NCBI RefSeq assembly: GCF_029076845.1
Contig: NZ_JARESE010000028.1
Span: forward strand, 124,001 to 188,000
DNA: 64,000 nucleotides
Source: Novosphingobium album (ex Liu et al. 2023)
GTDB taxonomy: Bacteria > Pseudomonadota > Alphaproteobacteria > Sphingomonadales > Sphingomonadaceae
Direction of reading: 5' to 3'
Shown: piece by piece, positions 1 through 9,291 of the stretch
Layout of the letters: the number at the start of each line of letters is the position of its first letter
Position numbering within the stretch: position 1 is the first letter of the stretch
Made by a program: the position numbers and the translations under genes
Notes under the pieces: model-generated
What the model saw: only the letters and a program-made list of their open reading frames with translations
Database searches by the model: none
What the model was told of the DNA's origin: nothing

Positions 1-106
1 CGGCCCTGGCCTCGGCGTCACGCTCGACCTGGAGAAAGCCAGCCATTTCCGGCGTGACGGGCCGGGCCGCACCGCCGTCAGCCTTTCCATCAAGGAGCCC
101 ATCTGA
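1..106 (+). CDS. catB: muconate cycloisomerase CatB, C-terminal end (partial)
   Basis: The window opens inside a gene. Reading from base 2 gives about 34 residues that begin GPGLGVTLD, the usual C-terminal ending of the muconate-lactonizing (mandelate racemase/MLE) family, and stop at TGA 104-106. CatB converts cis,cis-muconate to muconolactone, and the next gene is muconolactone isomerase, so the context agrees. The stop overlaps the ATG of catC by one base, which implies translational coupling. The catalytic barrel lies outside the window, so the identification rests on this short tail plus gene order. An enzyme of the same superfamily with another substrate cannot be excluded. Confidence 0.75.
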   Translation, partial: GPGLGVTLDLEKASHFRRDGPGRTAVSLSIKEPI

Positions 107-390
107 TGCTGTTCATGGTGCGAATGGACGTCCACGTCCCGCGCGATCTCGACCAGGATACGTTCGAGGCGCTGAAAGCCACCGAGAAGGTGCGCGCGCA
201 GGAATTGCAGCGCGCCGGCAAATGGCGCCACCTGTGGCGCATCGCCGGGCAATACGCGAACGTCAGCATCTTCGATGTCGCCGACGCGGGCGAACTGCAC
301 GACATCATGCTGGGCCTGCCCCTCTTCCCTTTCATGACCACCGAAGTGACGGCCCTGTGCCGCCATCCTTCGGCCATCGCCGACGACTGA
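106..390 (+). CDS. catC: muconolactone delta-isomerase CatC
   Basis: This cytoplasmic enzyme isomerises muconolactone to 3-oxoadipate enol-lactone, the step after CatB in the catechol branch of the beta-ketoadipate pathway. The 94-residue length matches the family (about 96). The N-terminus MLFMVRMDVHVPRD and the tail HDIMLGLPLFPFM are typical of this small ferredoxin-like fold, which assembles as a decamer in characterised members. The ATG overlaps the catB stop and catA begins 24 bp after its own stop, so it is co-transcribed with both. No oddities were seen. Confidence 0.95.
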   Translation: MLFMVRMDVHVPRDLDQDTFEALKATEKVRAQELQRAGKWRHLWRIAGQYANVSIFDVADAGELHDIMLGLPLFPFMTTEVTALCRHPSAIADD

Positions 391-414
391 AAACAGCAAT
401 CCCAGGAGGGTGCC

Positions 415-1320
415 ATGACCGATATTGTGAAATCGCGCGAAGTCCAGAACCTGCTGGACCGCGCCGCCGGGCTGGGCGAAAGCGGCGGCGATCCGCGCCT
501 CAAGGCCATTACCCGTGACCTGCTCGAAGCGCTGGTGACGATCATCGAAAAGCACGAGATCGACGAGAACGAGTTCTGGGCCGCGCTGCGCTTTCTGCAG
601 GACGGCGTGAACGAGTACGGCCTGATCGCGCCGGGCCTGGGGATCGAGCATTTCCTGGACCTGCACATGGACGCCCGCGACGCCGAGGCCGGCCTGACCG
701 GGGGCACGCCACGCACGATCGAGGGACCGCTCTACGTCGCCGGCGCGCCGCTGGTCGAAGGCGATCTGGCGCGCACCAACGATGTCAACCTCACCACCGA
801 TCCCGACGATACCGAGACGCTGACCATGTCCGGCCGCGTGATCGGGCCGGAAGGCGAGCCGGTGAAGGATGCGATCCTGCACGTCTGGCACGCCAATTCC
901 AAAGGCTTCTATTCGCATTTCGATCCCACCGGCGCGCAGAGCCCGTTCAACAACCGCCGCCGCATCCGGCTTGGCCCCGATGGCCGCTATGCCTTCCGCT
1001 CGAAGATGCCGCGCGGCTATTCGGTTCCGCCCGGCGGCGCGACCGAGAGGCTGATGCACGCGCTGGGCCGGCATGGCGATCGCCCCGCGCATGTCCATTT
1101 CTTCATCGAGGCGCCCGGCTATCGCACGCTGACCACCCAGATCAATTTCGGCGACGATCCGCGCGCGCATGACGATTTCGCCTTCGGCACGCGCGAAGGG
1201 CTGCTGCCCATGCCCGATCGCAGCGGCGGCAACCCGGACATCGCCTTCGACTTCCAGCTCCAGCGCGCGCGCGGCGAGCGGGACGAAGGCCTGTCCAACC
1301 GGGCGCGCGCCGCCGCATGA
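415..1320 (+). CDS. catA: catechol 1,2-dioxygenase CatA
   Basis: Intradiol ring-cleavage enzyme that opens catechol to cis,cis-muconate using non-haem Fe(III). The 301-residue length is normal for the family. The N-terminal helical dimerisation/linker region occupies about residues 1-100 and the beta-sandwich catalytic domain follows. The four iron ligands can be placed by spacing as Tyr166 (GFYSHFD), Tyr202 (RGYSVPP), His226 and His228 (RPAHVHFF). The ATG at 415 is preceded by AGGAGG (402-407). Its stop overlaps the pcaI start by four bases (ATGA). A chlorocatechol dioxygenase is the main alternative, but the linked pcaIJFD genes favour unsubstituted catechol. Confidence 0.95.
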   Translation: MTDIVKSREVQNLLDRAAGLGESGGDPRLKAITRDLLEALVTIIEKHEIDENEFWAALRFLQDGVNEYGLIAPGLGIEHFLDLHMDARDAEAGLTGGTPRTIEGPLYVAGAPLVEGDLARTNDVNLTTDPDDTETLTMSGRVIGPEGEPVKDAILHVWHANSKGFYSHFDPTGAQSPFNNRRRIRLGPDGRYAFRSKMPRGYSVPPGGATERLMHALGRHGDRPAHVHFFIEAPGYRTLTTQINFGDDPRAHDDFAFGTREGLLPMPDRSGGNPDIAFDFQLQRARGERDEGLSNRARAAA

Positions 1321-2030
1321 GCAAGGTCCACTCCTCTCCGGCCGCCGCGCTGGACGGGCTGCTGTTCGACGGCATGACGATCATGTCCGGCGGCTTCGGG
1401 CTGACCGGCAATCCCGAGAACCTGATCCCGGCGATCCACGATGCCGGCGTGACCGACCTGACGGTGATCTCGAACAATTGCGGCGCCGATGGCTACGGCC
1501 TGTGGAGGCTGCTGGCCAATGGGCAGATCCGCAAGATGGTCTCGTCCTACATCGGCGAGAACAAGCTGTTCGAGCAGCTCTATCTCGACGGCAGGCTGGA
1601 GCTGGAGCTGGTGCCGCAAGGCACGCTGGCCGAGCGGATCCGCGCGGGCGGCGCGGGCATTCCCGCGTTCTTCACGCCCACCGGCGCGGGCACCGTGGTG
1701 GCCGAAGGCAAGCGGACCGAGACTTTCAGCGGGCGCAGCTACATCATGGAGCGCTGGCTGCGCGCGGACCTGGCCATCATCAAGGCCTGGCGCGCCGACA
1801 GCGAGGGCAACCTGGTGTTCCGCAAGGCGGCGCGCAATTTCAATCCGGTCATGGCCACGGCCGCCAGCGTCACCGTGGTGGAAGTGGAGGAAATCGTGCC
1901 CGACGGCACGCTCGATCCCGACCAGATCCACACCCCCGGCATCTATGTCGACCGCATCGTCCAGGGCGAGAGCTATTCCGGCCGGATCGAGAAGCGCACC
2001 ACCCGCCCACGCCCCGAAGAGACCGCCTGA
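1317..2030 (+). CDS. pcaI: 3-oxoadipate CoA-transferase subunit alpha PcaI
   Basis: Alpha subunit of the heterodimer that moves CoA from succinyl-CoA to 3-oxoadipate. The 237-residue protein shows the family I CoA-transferase start ([19 protein letters not shown], with the glycine-rich CoA-binding loop) and the domain sequences around SYIGENK. Its stop overlaps the next ATG by one base (TGATG at 2028-2032), and the partner subunit follows, as expected for a pair made in equal amounts. Related transferases (AtoD, ScoA) share this fold. The neighbouring catechol and thiolase genes point to oxoadipate. Confidence 0.92.
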   Translation: MSKVHSSPAAALDGLLFDGMTIMSGGFGLTGNPENLIPAIHDAGVTDLTVISNNCGADGYGLWRLLANGQIRKMVSSYIGENKLFEQLYLDGRLELELVPQGTLAERIRAGGAGIPAFFTPTGAGTVVAEGKRTETFSGRSYIMERWLRADLAIIKAWRADSEGNLVFRKAARNFNPVMATAASVTVVEVEEIVPDGTLDPDQIHTPGIYVDRIVQGESYSGRIEKRTTRPRPEETA

Positions 2031-2677
2031 TGCCCTGGACCAGAGACGAAATGGCCGCCCGCGCCGCGCGCGAGCTGCGCGATGGCTTCTATGTGAACCT
2101 GGGCATCGGCATTCCCACGCTGGTCGCCAACCATGTGCCGGCGGGCCTCAAGGTGACGCTGCAAAGCGAGAACGGGATGCTTGGCATGGGCCCCTACCCC
2201 TATGAGGGCGAAGAAGACGCGGAGATCATCAACGCCGGCAAGGAGGCCGTCACCGAGCTGCCGACCACGAGCTATTTCTCCTCGGCCGACAGCTTCGCGA
2301 TGATCCGGGGCGGGCATATCGACCTGGCCGTGCTGGGCGCGATGGAAGTCAGCGAAAACGGCGACATCGCCAACTGGAGCATCCCCGGCAAGATGCTGAA
2401 AGGCATGGGCGGCGCGATGGATCTTGTCGCGGGCGTGCGCCGGGTGGTGGTGGTGATGGAGCATGTCAGCCGCAACGGCGCGCCCAAGATCGTGCGCGAA
2501 TGCGCGCTGCCGCTCACCGGCGCGGGCGTGGTGGACCTGATCATCACTGATCTGTGCGTGCTGGCCTGCGACCGCGAGCATGGCGGGCTGACGCTGATCG
2601 AACGCGCGCCGGGCGTTTCGCTGGAAGAGGTGATCACGCGCACCGGCGCGCCGCTACGTATCGCGGAGGCGGCATGA
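2030..2677 (+). CDS. pcaJ: 3-oxoadipate CoA-transferase subunit beta PcaJ
   Basis: Beta subunit of the 3-oxoadipate CoA-transferase, 215 residues. The motif SENG at residues 46-49 carries the glutamate (Glu47) that forms the enzyme-CoA thioester in family I transferases. [10 protein letters not shown] at 21-30 and [14 protein letters not shown] are also diagnostic. A longer open frame runs upstream, but the start at 2030 is chosen because it abuts the pcaI stop and begins the conserved N-terminus [13 protein letters not shown]. The TGA overlaps the pcaF ATG (ATGA at 2674-2677). Confidence 0.93.
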   Translation: MPWTRDEMAARAARELRDGFYVNLGIGIPTLVANHVPAGLKVTLQSENGMLGMGPYPYEGEEDAEIINAGKEAVTELPTTSYFSSADSFAMIRGGHIDLAVLGAMEVSENGDIANWSIPGKMLKGMGGAMDLVAGVRRVVVVMEHVSRNGAPKIVRECALPLTGAGVVDLIITDLCVLACDREHGGLTLIERAPGVSLEEVITRTGAPLRIAEAA

Positions 2678-3867
2678 ATACGGTGTTCCTGTGCGACGGC
2701 ATCCGCACGCCGATCGGCCGGCACGGCGGCGCGCTGGCCGGCGTGCGCGCCGATGATCTGGCCGCGCATGTCGTGCGGGCGCTGCTGGCCCGCCATCCCG
2801 CCCTGCCCGCGTCCGAAATCGACGAAGTCATGCTCGGCTGCGCCAACCAGGCGGGCGAGGACAACCGCAATGTCGCGCGCATGGCGGCGCTGCTCGCCGG
2901 GCTGCCGGTCAGCGTGCCGGGCACCACGATCAACCGCCTGTGCGCCTCCGGCCTCGATGCCGTCGGCAGCGCGGCGCGCGCCATCCGCTGCGGCGAGGCC
3001 GACGTGATCATCGCGGGCGGCGTGGAAAGCATGAGCCGCGCGCCTTACGTGCTCGGCAAGGCGGGAAGCGCCTATGCCCGTAACCAGACGATGGAGGATA
3101 CGACCATCGGCTGGCGCTTCGTCAATCCCGCCATGCGCGCGGCCCACGGCGTCGATACCATGCCGGAAACCGCCGAAAACGTGGCCGGCGAACACGGCAT
3201 CTCGCGCGCCGACCAGGATGCCTTCGCGCTGCGCAGCCAGCAGAGGGCGGCCGCCTCCGCCGCGTTCCGCGCGGGCGAGATCGCGCCGGTAAAGGTCGGC
3301 AAGCCGGGCCGCGAAGTGCTGGTCGAGCATGACGAGCACCCGCGCGAGACCTCGCTCGAAGCCCTGGGCCGGCTGCGCCCGATCGTCCGCCCGGATGGCA
3401 CGGTGACGGCGGGCAATGCCTCGGGCGTCAACGATGGCGCCGCCGCGCTGCTGCTTGCCAGCGCCGCCGCCGTGGAGCGCCATGGCCTCACCCCGCGCGC
3501 GCGTCTGCTCGGCATGGCGACGGCGGGCGTCGCGCCGCGCGTCATGGGCGTCGGCCCGATCCCGGCGACGCACAAGCTGCTGGCGCGGCTGGGCTGGACG
3601 ATCGGCGATTGCGACGTGATCGAACTGAACGAGGCTTTCGCCGCGCAGGCCCTGGCCGTGCTGCGCGGGCTGGGCCTGCCCGACGATGCCGGGCAAGTGA
3701 ACCCGCACGGCGGGGCGATCGCGCTGGGCCATCCGCTCGGCATGTCGGGCGCACGGCTGGCGCTGACCGCGATGCGCGCGCTGGAGGCCCGCGGCGGCAA
3801 GCGCGCGCTGGTGACATTGTGCGTCGGCGTCGGCCAGGGCGTTTCGCTGGCGATGGAGCGCGTATGA
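2674..3867 (+). CDS. pcaF: 3-oxoadipyl-CoA thiolase PcaF
   Basis: Thiolase that splits 3-oxoadipyl-CoA into succinyl-CoA and acetyl-CoA, the last step of the pathway. The protein has 397 residues, normal for the family. The nucleophilic cysteine is Cys90 in [11 protein letters not shown]. The C-terminal half carries the conserved [23 protein letters not shown] (general-base histidine) and CVGVGQG (second cysteine) motifs. The start at 2674 overlaps the pcaJ stop, and upstream in-frame codons belong to pcaJ. An acetoacetyl-CoA thiolase would look similar, so the pathway assignment leans on context. Confidence 0.93.
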   Translation: MNTVFLCDGIRTPIGRHGGALAGVRADDLAAHVVRALLARHPALPASEIDEVMLGCANQAGEDNRNVARMAALLAGLPVSVPGTTINRLCASGLDAVGSAARAIRCGEADVIIAGGVESMSRAPYVLGKAGSAYARNQTMEDTTIGWRFVNPAMRAAHGVDTMPETAENVAGEHGISRADQDAFALRSQQRAAASAAFRAGEIAPVKVGKPGREVLVEHDEHPRETSLEALGRLRPIVRPDGTVTAGNASGVNDGAAALLLASAAAVERHGLTPRARLLGMATAGVAPRVMGVGPIPATHKLLARLGWTIGDCDVIELNEAFAAQALAVLRGLGLPDDAGQVNPHGGAIALGHPLGMSGARLALTAMRALEARGGKRALVTLCVGVGQGVSLAMERV

Positions 3868-4652
3868 CCGACAGGGGCATGGTCACGATGGTCGACGGTT
3901 GCCGGGTCGCCTGGCGGATCGACGGGCCCGAGGATGCGCCCGTGCTGCTGCTGAGCAATTCGCTGGGCACGAGCATGGACATGTGGCAGCCGCAGCTTGC
4001 CGCCTTCGCCGCGCGCTATCGCGTGCTGCGCTATGACACGCGTGGGCACGGCGCTTCCGACGTTCCCACCGGCGCCTACGGGCTTGACCGGCTGGGGCGC
4101 GACGCGATCGAGCTGCTCGACGGGCTGGGCCTGGCCCGCGTCCATTTCTGCGGCCTCTCGCTGGGCGGGATGACCGGGCAGTGGCTGGGCGTGCAGGCGC
4201 CCGAACGGGTCGAGCGGCTGGTTCTGGCCAATACCGCCGCTTTCATGGGGCCACCCGCATCGTGGCAGGCGCGCATCCAGACGGTGCTGCGCGAAGGCAT
4301 GGCGGCGATCACCGGGGCCGTGCTCGAACGCTGGTTCACGCCGGAATTCCTGTCCACCCGGCCCCAGGCCCGCGCCGAGGTGGAGCGCCAGCTTCTGGCC
4401 ACCGATCCGGCCGGCTATGCCGGCTGCTGCGCGGCGATCCGCGACATGGACATGCGGCCGCTGATCGGCCTGGTCCGCAACCCCGCGCTGGTGATCGGCG
4501 GCTTGCGCGATCCCGCGACACCGCCCGCGCAGAGCGCTTTCATCCGGCAGGCGATCGCCGGCGCGCGCGGTGTCGATCTGGAGGCCGCGCACCTTTCGAA
4601 CATCGAATGCCCGGGCGAATTCACCGAAGCGGTGCTCGGCTTCCTCAGTTGA
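3864..4652 (+). CDS. pcaD: 3-oxoadipate enol-lactonase PcaD
   Basis: Alpha/beta-hydrolase that opens 3-oxoadipate enol-lactone to 3-oxoadipate, linking CatC to PcaIJ. The 262 residues match the family. The nucleophile elbow GLSLGG places Ser99. The early [11 protein letters not shown] (oxyanion region) and [13 protein letters not shown] are strongly characteristic of PcaD, and the catalytic His is in the C-terminal [10 protein letters not shown]. The ATG at 3864 overlaps the pcaF stop. It is the last gene of the operon; its 3' end overlaps the convergent AraC regulator by eight bases. Confidence 0.93.
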   Translation: MTDRGMVTMVDGCRVAWRIDGPEDAPVLLLSNSLGTSMDMWQPQLAAFAARYRVLRYDTRGHGASDVPTGAYGLDRLGRDAIELLDGLGLARVHFCGLSLGGMTGQWLGVQAPERVERLVLANTAAFMGPPASWQARIQTVLREGMAAITGAVLERWFTPEFLSTRPQARAEVERQLLATDPAGYAGCCAAIRDMDMRPLIGLVRNPALVIGGLRDPATPPAQSAFIRQAIAGARGVDLEAAHLSNIECPGEFTEAVLGFLS

Positions 4653-5685
4653 GCTGGCGCAGCGTTTCGGATGGCAGCTCGCCGAACATGCGCTTGTATT
4701 GCGCGGCGAAGCGGCCGAACTGGTAGAAGCCCCAGCGGCAGGCGATCACCGTGACCGATTCCCCCGGCGCGGCGTTCCTCAGGTCATCGCGCGCGCGTTC
4801 GAGCCGCACCGACTTGAGGAACGCCATCGGCGAAGTGCCCCGGAAGCGACGGAACCCGTCGAACAGCGCCCGCGCGCTGACGCCGCCGACTTCGACAAGC
4901 TGTTCCAGCGTGATCGCCTGATCGGCATGGGCGATGATGAACTGTTCCACCCGGCGCACATGGTGCGGGGCGATCTTGCAGGGCTGCGGCTTGAGCTGTT
5001 CCGAATAGTTGTTCGGATGGCTTTCCAGCAACTTGAGGACGAACAGCGTCTCCAGGCTGTCGAGCACCGCGCGATTGGCGCCGCCGCCGGGCACCGAAAG
5101 CTCCATGCCGAGCAGCGAGGCATAGTGCCAGCAATTGACCAGATCGGGCGCCACCGGCATTTCCGGGGCGAAGCGCAGCTTCTGGCTCAGCGGCCGGCCC
5201 ATCAGCATCATCGCGTGATGATCGAGCACCGCGTTGCCGATCTGCACGACCCGCTGCACGCAATCGGCCGACCAGCGCATCCGCCGCAACTCGCCGGTAT
5301 CGACGACCGAGGCGTAGCGTGCGTCGCTGTTGACGGTGCCGCGCGCGGTGCCGATCTCGGCCATCCCGGAAAGCGGATGCATCAGGAGCAGCATGTCCTC
5401 GTCCTCGATGCCCTCGATCGCGACATCGGCGCCATAGGCCATCACGCCGATGCCCAGCTTGCCCAGCCTGCGATGGTTGAGCCAGGCATCCAGCCCCTCG
5501 CCGCGCCGGGTCAGCTGCAGGTTGTGCGGGCAATAAGTCCGGGAGAAATAATCGCGCGCCTCGTAGAGATCCCGCGAGGCGAACACCATGGCGCCGGGCA
5601 GGAGATCGACCGGGCCATGCGGCCAGGCCGATGCATTCTCTCCGGGGCCGCTGCCCCGCGCGACAGGATGGGAACCGCCAGTCAC
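4645..5685 (-). CDS. AraC-family transcriptional regulator
   Basis: A 346-residue regulator with an N-terminal cupin-like sensor domain (about residues 60-200, AraC-binding-like) and a C-terminal pair of helix-turn-helix motifs (about 245-346, including LEQLVEVGGVSARALFDGFRR and the typical ACRWGFYQFGRFAAQYKRMFGELP signature). The start is GTG at 5685, chosen because AGGAGG sits five bases upstream. It is convergent with the cat/pca operon and upstream of nothing else on its own strand, so it could control the catechol genes, the SDR/TonB receptor operon behind it, or both. Classical cat operons use a LysR regulator (CatR), so this would be a different control logic. The effector is unknown. 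Confidence 0.85.
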   Translation of the reverse strand: MTGGSHPVARGSGPGENASAWPHGPVDLLPGAMVFASRDLYEARDYFSRTYCPHNLQLTRRGEGLDAWLNHRRLGKLGIGVMAYGADVAIEGIEDEDMLLLMHPLSGMAEIGTARGTVNSDARYASVVDTGELRRMRWSADCVQRVVQIGNAVLDHHAMMLMGRPLSQKLRFAPEMPVAPDLVNCWHYASLLGMELSVPGGGANRAVLDSLETLFVLKLLESHPNNYSEQLKPQPCKIAPHHVRRVEQFIIAHADQAITLEQLVEVGGVSARALFDGFRRFRGTSPMAFLKSVRLERARDDLRNAAPGESVTVIACRWGFYQFGRFAAQYKRMFGELPSETLRQLN

Positions 5686-5827
5686 CGCGCCTCCTTGCTT
5701 GGTTCCTTGAATGAGATGCGAAATCGTACACGAGAGTCAAGCTCGCGCCTGCGTGCGGGCCTGTCCTGCCTTGGGAAAGCTGCGCCGACGGGCTAGCCCT
5801 TGCGCTGCGGTGCCTGCCGGCGAACGC

Positions 5828-6625
5828 TCAGCCGCCGACCAGCGCCGCGATCGGGCTGGTCGCCTGCTCGGGGCCCATGGCAAGGTAGCCGCCATCCACC
5901 GCCAGTTCCGTGCCGGTGATGAAACCCGCCGCGTCCGAGCAGAGGAACAGCACCGCGCCAGTGATCTCGCCGGGATCGGCGATCCGGCCCGGCATGTGGA
6001 AGGGCCCGCCGACACGATCGACCTTGCCGCGATCATCCCCGCTCAGCGCCTTCATCACGTTCGACCAGGTCCAGCCCGGCGCGACCGCGTTGACCCGCAC
6101 GCCCAGCGGTGCGAATTCCAGCGCCTGGCTGCGCGTGAGCTGGGCCACCGCCGCCTTGATCGCCGGATAGACGAAGCGCCCCGCCTGCGCCCGATGCGCG
6201 CTGACGCTGGAGAAGTTGACGATCGCGCCGGCCCGTGCGGCCAGTTCGTCGCGCAGCTTGCTGGCCAGCATCGCGCCGCCCACCAGCCCGATGTCGAACG
6301 CGCGCAGCCAGGTCTCGCGCGCGGTGTCCAGCCCGTCGTCGAGGTAGGAGGTGGTGACGTTGACGAGAAAGTCGATGCCGCCGAACCGGGCCCTGGCCGC
6401 CGCCAGGCACGCGTCGATCGCGCTGTCGCTGGTCACGTCCGTCTCGACGAACAGCCCGGCATCGCCGCAGCGCGCGGCCGCCGCCGTGCCGCCCGCCACG
6501 TCGATATCGGCGATCACCACGTTGCAGCCCTGCCGGGCGAAGGCCAGCGCCAGCTCCGCGCCGATCAGCGTGGCGCCACCGGCCAGCAGCGCGGTGCGGC
6601 CGGCAAGATCCTCATAGCGCGCCAT
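5828..6625 (-). CDS. short-chain dehydrogenase/reductase (SDR)
   Basis: NAD(P)-dependent oxidoreductase of 265 residues with a classical SDR layout. The nucleotide-binding turn is a variant GGATLIGAE at 16-24. VTTSYLDDG replaces the usual NNAG segment. Catalytic Ser139/140 lie in NFSSVSAH, and Tyr153 and Lys157 in YPAIK. The C-terminal FITGTELAVDGGYLAMG is typical. Only three bases separate its ATG from the stop of the TonB-dependent receptor upstream, so the two form an operon. The substrate is unknown; a dihydrodiol or alcohol intermediate of an imported aromatic or terpenoid compound would fit the neighbourhood but is inference. Confidence 0.85.
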   Translation of the reverse strand: MARYEDLAGRTALLAGGATLIGAELALAFARQGCNVVIADIDVAGGTAAAARCGDAGLFVETDVTSDSAIDACLAAARARFGGIDFLVNVTTSYLDDGLDTARETWLRAFDIGLVGGAMLASKLRDELAARAGAIVNFSSVSAHRAQAGRFVYPAIKAAVAQLTRSQALEFAPLGVRVNAVAPGWTWSNVMKALSGDDRGKVDRVGGPFHMPGRIADPGEITGAVLFLCSDAAGFITGTELAVDGGYLAMGPEQATSPIAALVGG

Positions 6626-6628
6626 CGC

Positions 6629-9031
6629 TCAGAACGCCCACTTGACGCCGGCCGACCATTCGCGCGGCCGGGCATAGAGATGCTCGTACAGGCCGAACGA
6701 GGAACCGTAGATGCCGGTCTGGAGATAGGTCTTGTCGGTCAGGTTGGTCACGCCCGCGAAGATCGAAACGGCGTCGCCCGGCAGGTTGTAGGTCAGGTTC
6801 GCGTTGAACAGGCTGTAGCCGCGCTGGTAAAGCTGGGGCGAATTGAGCGCGTCCATATAGGCGCCCGAACGGTACGACCAGTCGAGCCGCGCCATGATAT
6901 CGCCGCCGTTCGCCAGTTCGATGCTTTTGGAAAGCGAGGCGCTGAGCGTCCATTTCGATACCCGCTCGAACTTCGAAGCGCGCGTGATCTCGGTCGCGGC
7001 CGGATCGACCTTGGTGAATTCGGGATCGAGATAACCCAGGCTGCCCTCGACGAACCAGCCGCCGCCGGGCGCGAACCTGCCTTCCAGCTCCAGGCCCCGG
7101 ATCTCGGCGGAGGCCGCGTTCTTGGTCACGGGCGCGATGCCGGTGAACACCTGCACCTGCAAGTCGTCATACTTCGTCAGGAACACCGCGCCGTTCAGCG
7201 TCAGCCGCCGGTCGAGCAGCTGCGACTTGAAGCCGAGCTCATAGGCTTCGGCCTTCTCCGCCCCGAATTCCGGCACATCGGCCTGCGCGGGGAAGACCCG
7301 CTGGACGAAGCCGCCGCTCTTGAACCCGCGCGAATAGGAGGCATAGACCATCGCGTCGCGCGCCACTTTCCACGAGAGGTTGAGGCTGGGGGTGAACGAA
7401 TCCTCGTCGCGGCGCACCGTCTCGTAAGGCAGGATGCGTTCGGGCGGGGTGTTCGGGCTGGCGGCGATCAGCGCGCCGCCGGTCTTGTCGGCGAGGATAA
7501 GCTGGTCGGGCAGGAACGACTTCTTGTCCTTGGTATAGCGCAGCCCCAGCGTGACATCGATCGCCGGGGTGGCTGACCAGGTCGCCTGGCCGAAGCCGGC
7601 ATAGCTTTCCGTGCGGAACTTCCCGCCTGACCGGAAGGTCACTGGCGTGAAATCCAGCGTATTGATATTGTTGCCCTTCTCCTTGAAGTAATAGAGCCCG
7701 ACAACGTATTTCAGCTTGTCGTCCGCCGTCGCGCCAAGCACTTGCAGTTCCTGGCTGAACTGGTTTTGTTTCAGGATGTCGGCCAGGTGCAGGATGGTGA
7801 ACGGCGAATGATCGCCATCGCGGGCATAGTGGCCATCCACTTCGCGATAGGCGGTGATCGACTTGAGCTGCACTGGCCCGAGATCCCAGTCGAGCACGGC
7901 TTGCGCGCCCCACAGGTCATTGCGCGAATATTGCGCCCCGGTGCCGGCATCGGCATCGCGCCCGACGATGAAGCGATCGCTGAAGCAGGCGGCGGCGTCG
8001 CCTTGCGGGCTGTAGGGCGCGAAGCCCAGGCACGGCTGGCCACCCAGCAGGCCTGCGAAATAGTTGTGCAGCAAGGTGAAATTGTCGGTCGGTGCATCGA
8101 ACGGCGGGTTCAGCACATAGAACCCCGGCGTCGCCGGGCTGCCCGGCGGCAGCATCGGCAGGTTCTGCGGGTTGAACAGGGCCGACTGGTACGTCACGTC
8201 CGCCAGCACGAAAGCCGGGCCGTTGGAACGATCGCGCGTGCCTTCGACCGACAGGTTCACCTCGAAGCTGTCGCTGGCCAGCCAGCGCACGTCGAGCCGC
8301 CCGGTCAGCGTCCTGACGTCACCCAGATCGCGCCCGTCGACCAGATGGCGGACATAGCCGTCACGATTGAACGTCGCGAGCGAAAGCTTGGAAAACAGCG
8401 TGTCGGAAAGCGGCACATTGGCCACCGCCTTGGCGTCGATGCGGCCGTAGCGGCCCGTCGTCACCTGGGCGCTGCCCGATGGCGTCTCGTCAGGACGCTT
8501 CGTGGTGATGCTGATCGCGCCGCCGATCGTGTTGCGCCCGAACAGCGTGCCTTGCGGCCCGCGCAGGATCTCCACCCGCTCGATATCGACAAGGTCGAGC
8601 AGCGCCCCCACCGACCGCGCGACATAGACGCCATCGACATAGACGCCCACGCCCGGCTCGGTGGTGGGCAGGAATTCCTTCTGCCCGATCCCGCGGATAT
8701 AGATCGCCGCCGACGATCCCGCCCCGCCGAAGCTGGGATTGTTCTGGAACGTCATGTTCGGCGTGAAGCTGGCCAGCCCGTCGATCTTCTGCACGCCGCG
8801 CGCCGCGATGGCGTCGCCGGAGAAGGCCGAGATGGCCAGCGGGATCGACTGCGCGGTCTCCTCGCGCTTGCGTGCGGTGACGAGGATGTCGCCCATCAGT
8901 GCGTCGGTGCCGTCATTGCGCGCGGTTTCGGCGGGCGCTGCCTGCGCCAGCGCGGCCACGGGTATCGCGGCGGGGGCACACAACGCCCCCGCAAGCGCCA
9001 CGCGAAACGTGTTCGAAATCGACATTGTCAT
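6629..9031 (-). CDS. TonB-dependent receptor (catabolic cluster)
   Basis: Outer-membrane energised transporter, 800 residues. A signal peptide ends near residue 30-36 (PVAALAQAAPAET). The TonB-box/plug region starts DILVTARKREETAQ, with LRGPQGTLFGRNTIGGAI in the plug. The barrel follows and ends in a terminal aromatic, SAGVKWAF, as required for outer-membrane insertion. This plug signature is typical of the sphingomonad receptors found beside catabolic genes rather than of classical siderophore receptors. It leads an operon with the SDR, and is divergent from the flavin monooxygenase across a 260-bp shared promoter region. The ligand is unknown. Confidence 0.92.
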   Translation of the reverse strand: MTMSISNTFRVALAGALCAPAAIPVAALAQAAPAETARNDGTDALMGDILVTARKREETAQSIPLAISAFSGDAIAARGVQKIDGLASFTPNMTFQNNPSFGGAGSSAAIYIRGIGQKEFLPTTEPGVGVYVDGVYVARSVGALLDLVDIERVEILRGPQGTLFGRNTIGGAISITTKRPDETPSGSAQVTTGRYGRIDAKAVANVPLSDTLFSKLSLATFNRDGYVRHLVDGRDLGDVRTLTGRLDVRWLASDSFEVNLSVEGTRDRSNGPAFVLADVTYQSALFNPQNLPMLPPGSPATPGFYVLNPPFDAPTDNFTLLHNYFAGLLGGQPCLGFAPYSPQGDAAACFSDRFIVGRDADAGTGAQYSRNDLWGAQAVLDWDLGPVQLKSITAYREVDGHYARDGDHSPFTILHLADILKQNQFSQELQVLGATADDKLKYVVGLYYFKEKGNNINTLDFTPVTFRSGGKFRTESYAGFGQATWSATPAIDVTLGLRYTKDKKSFLPDQLILADKTGGALIAASPNTPPERILPYETVRRDEDSFTPSLNLSWKVARDAMVYASYSRGFKSGGFVQRVFPAQADVPEFGAEKAEAYELGFKSQLLDRRLTLNGAVFLTKYDDLQVQVFTGIAPVTKNAASAEIRGLELEGRFAPGGGWFVEGSLGYLDPEFTKVDPAATEITRASKFERVSKWTLSASLSKSIELANGGDIMARLDWSYRSGAYMDALNSPQLYQRGYSLFNANLTYNLPGDAVSIFAGVTNLTDKTYLQTGIYGSSFGLYEHLYARPREWSAGVKWAF

Positions 9032-9229
9032 GCTGCTCCCCAGATCGTGATGCCGGAATACATCCGCTTGTCCGCGGAATTGCCCGCATCACGTCACGAC
9101 AGCGGGAACGGGAATATTCAGGCGCCGCAGGCTTTGTGCGCGGATTGCAGGATTGCGACACGCCTCGCGCTTGCGCCCGGTGCCGGCGCACAAACCTGCC
9201 GCCCGCGCACAAGTCCCGCGCTGAGCGGA

Positions 9230-9255
9230 TAGGCGGGCCGCGCGCGCCCCGCCTA
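9230..9255. repeat. inverted repeat in the receptor/monooxygenase promoter region
   Basis: TAGGCGGG (9230-9237) and CCCGCCTA (9248-9255) form a perfect 8-bp inverted repeat with a 10-base G/C spacer, 37 bases before the proposed start of the flavin monooxygenase. It could be an operator for the divergent promoters or a leader hairpin. There is no T-run, so a terminator is unlikely. In a genome this rich in G and C, a chance origin is possible. Confidence 0.35.
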
Positions 9256-9291
9256 GCTCACCGGACGAAAAACGGACGGGGACGGTTACAC

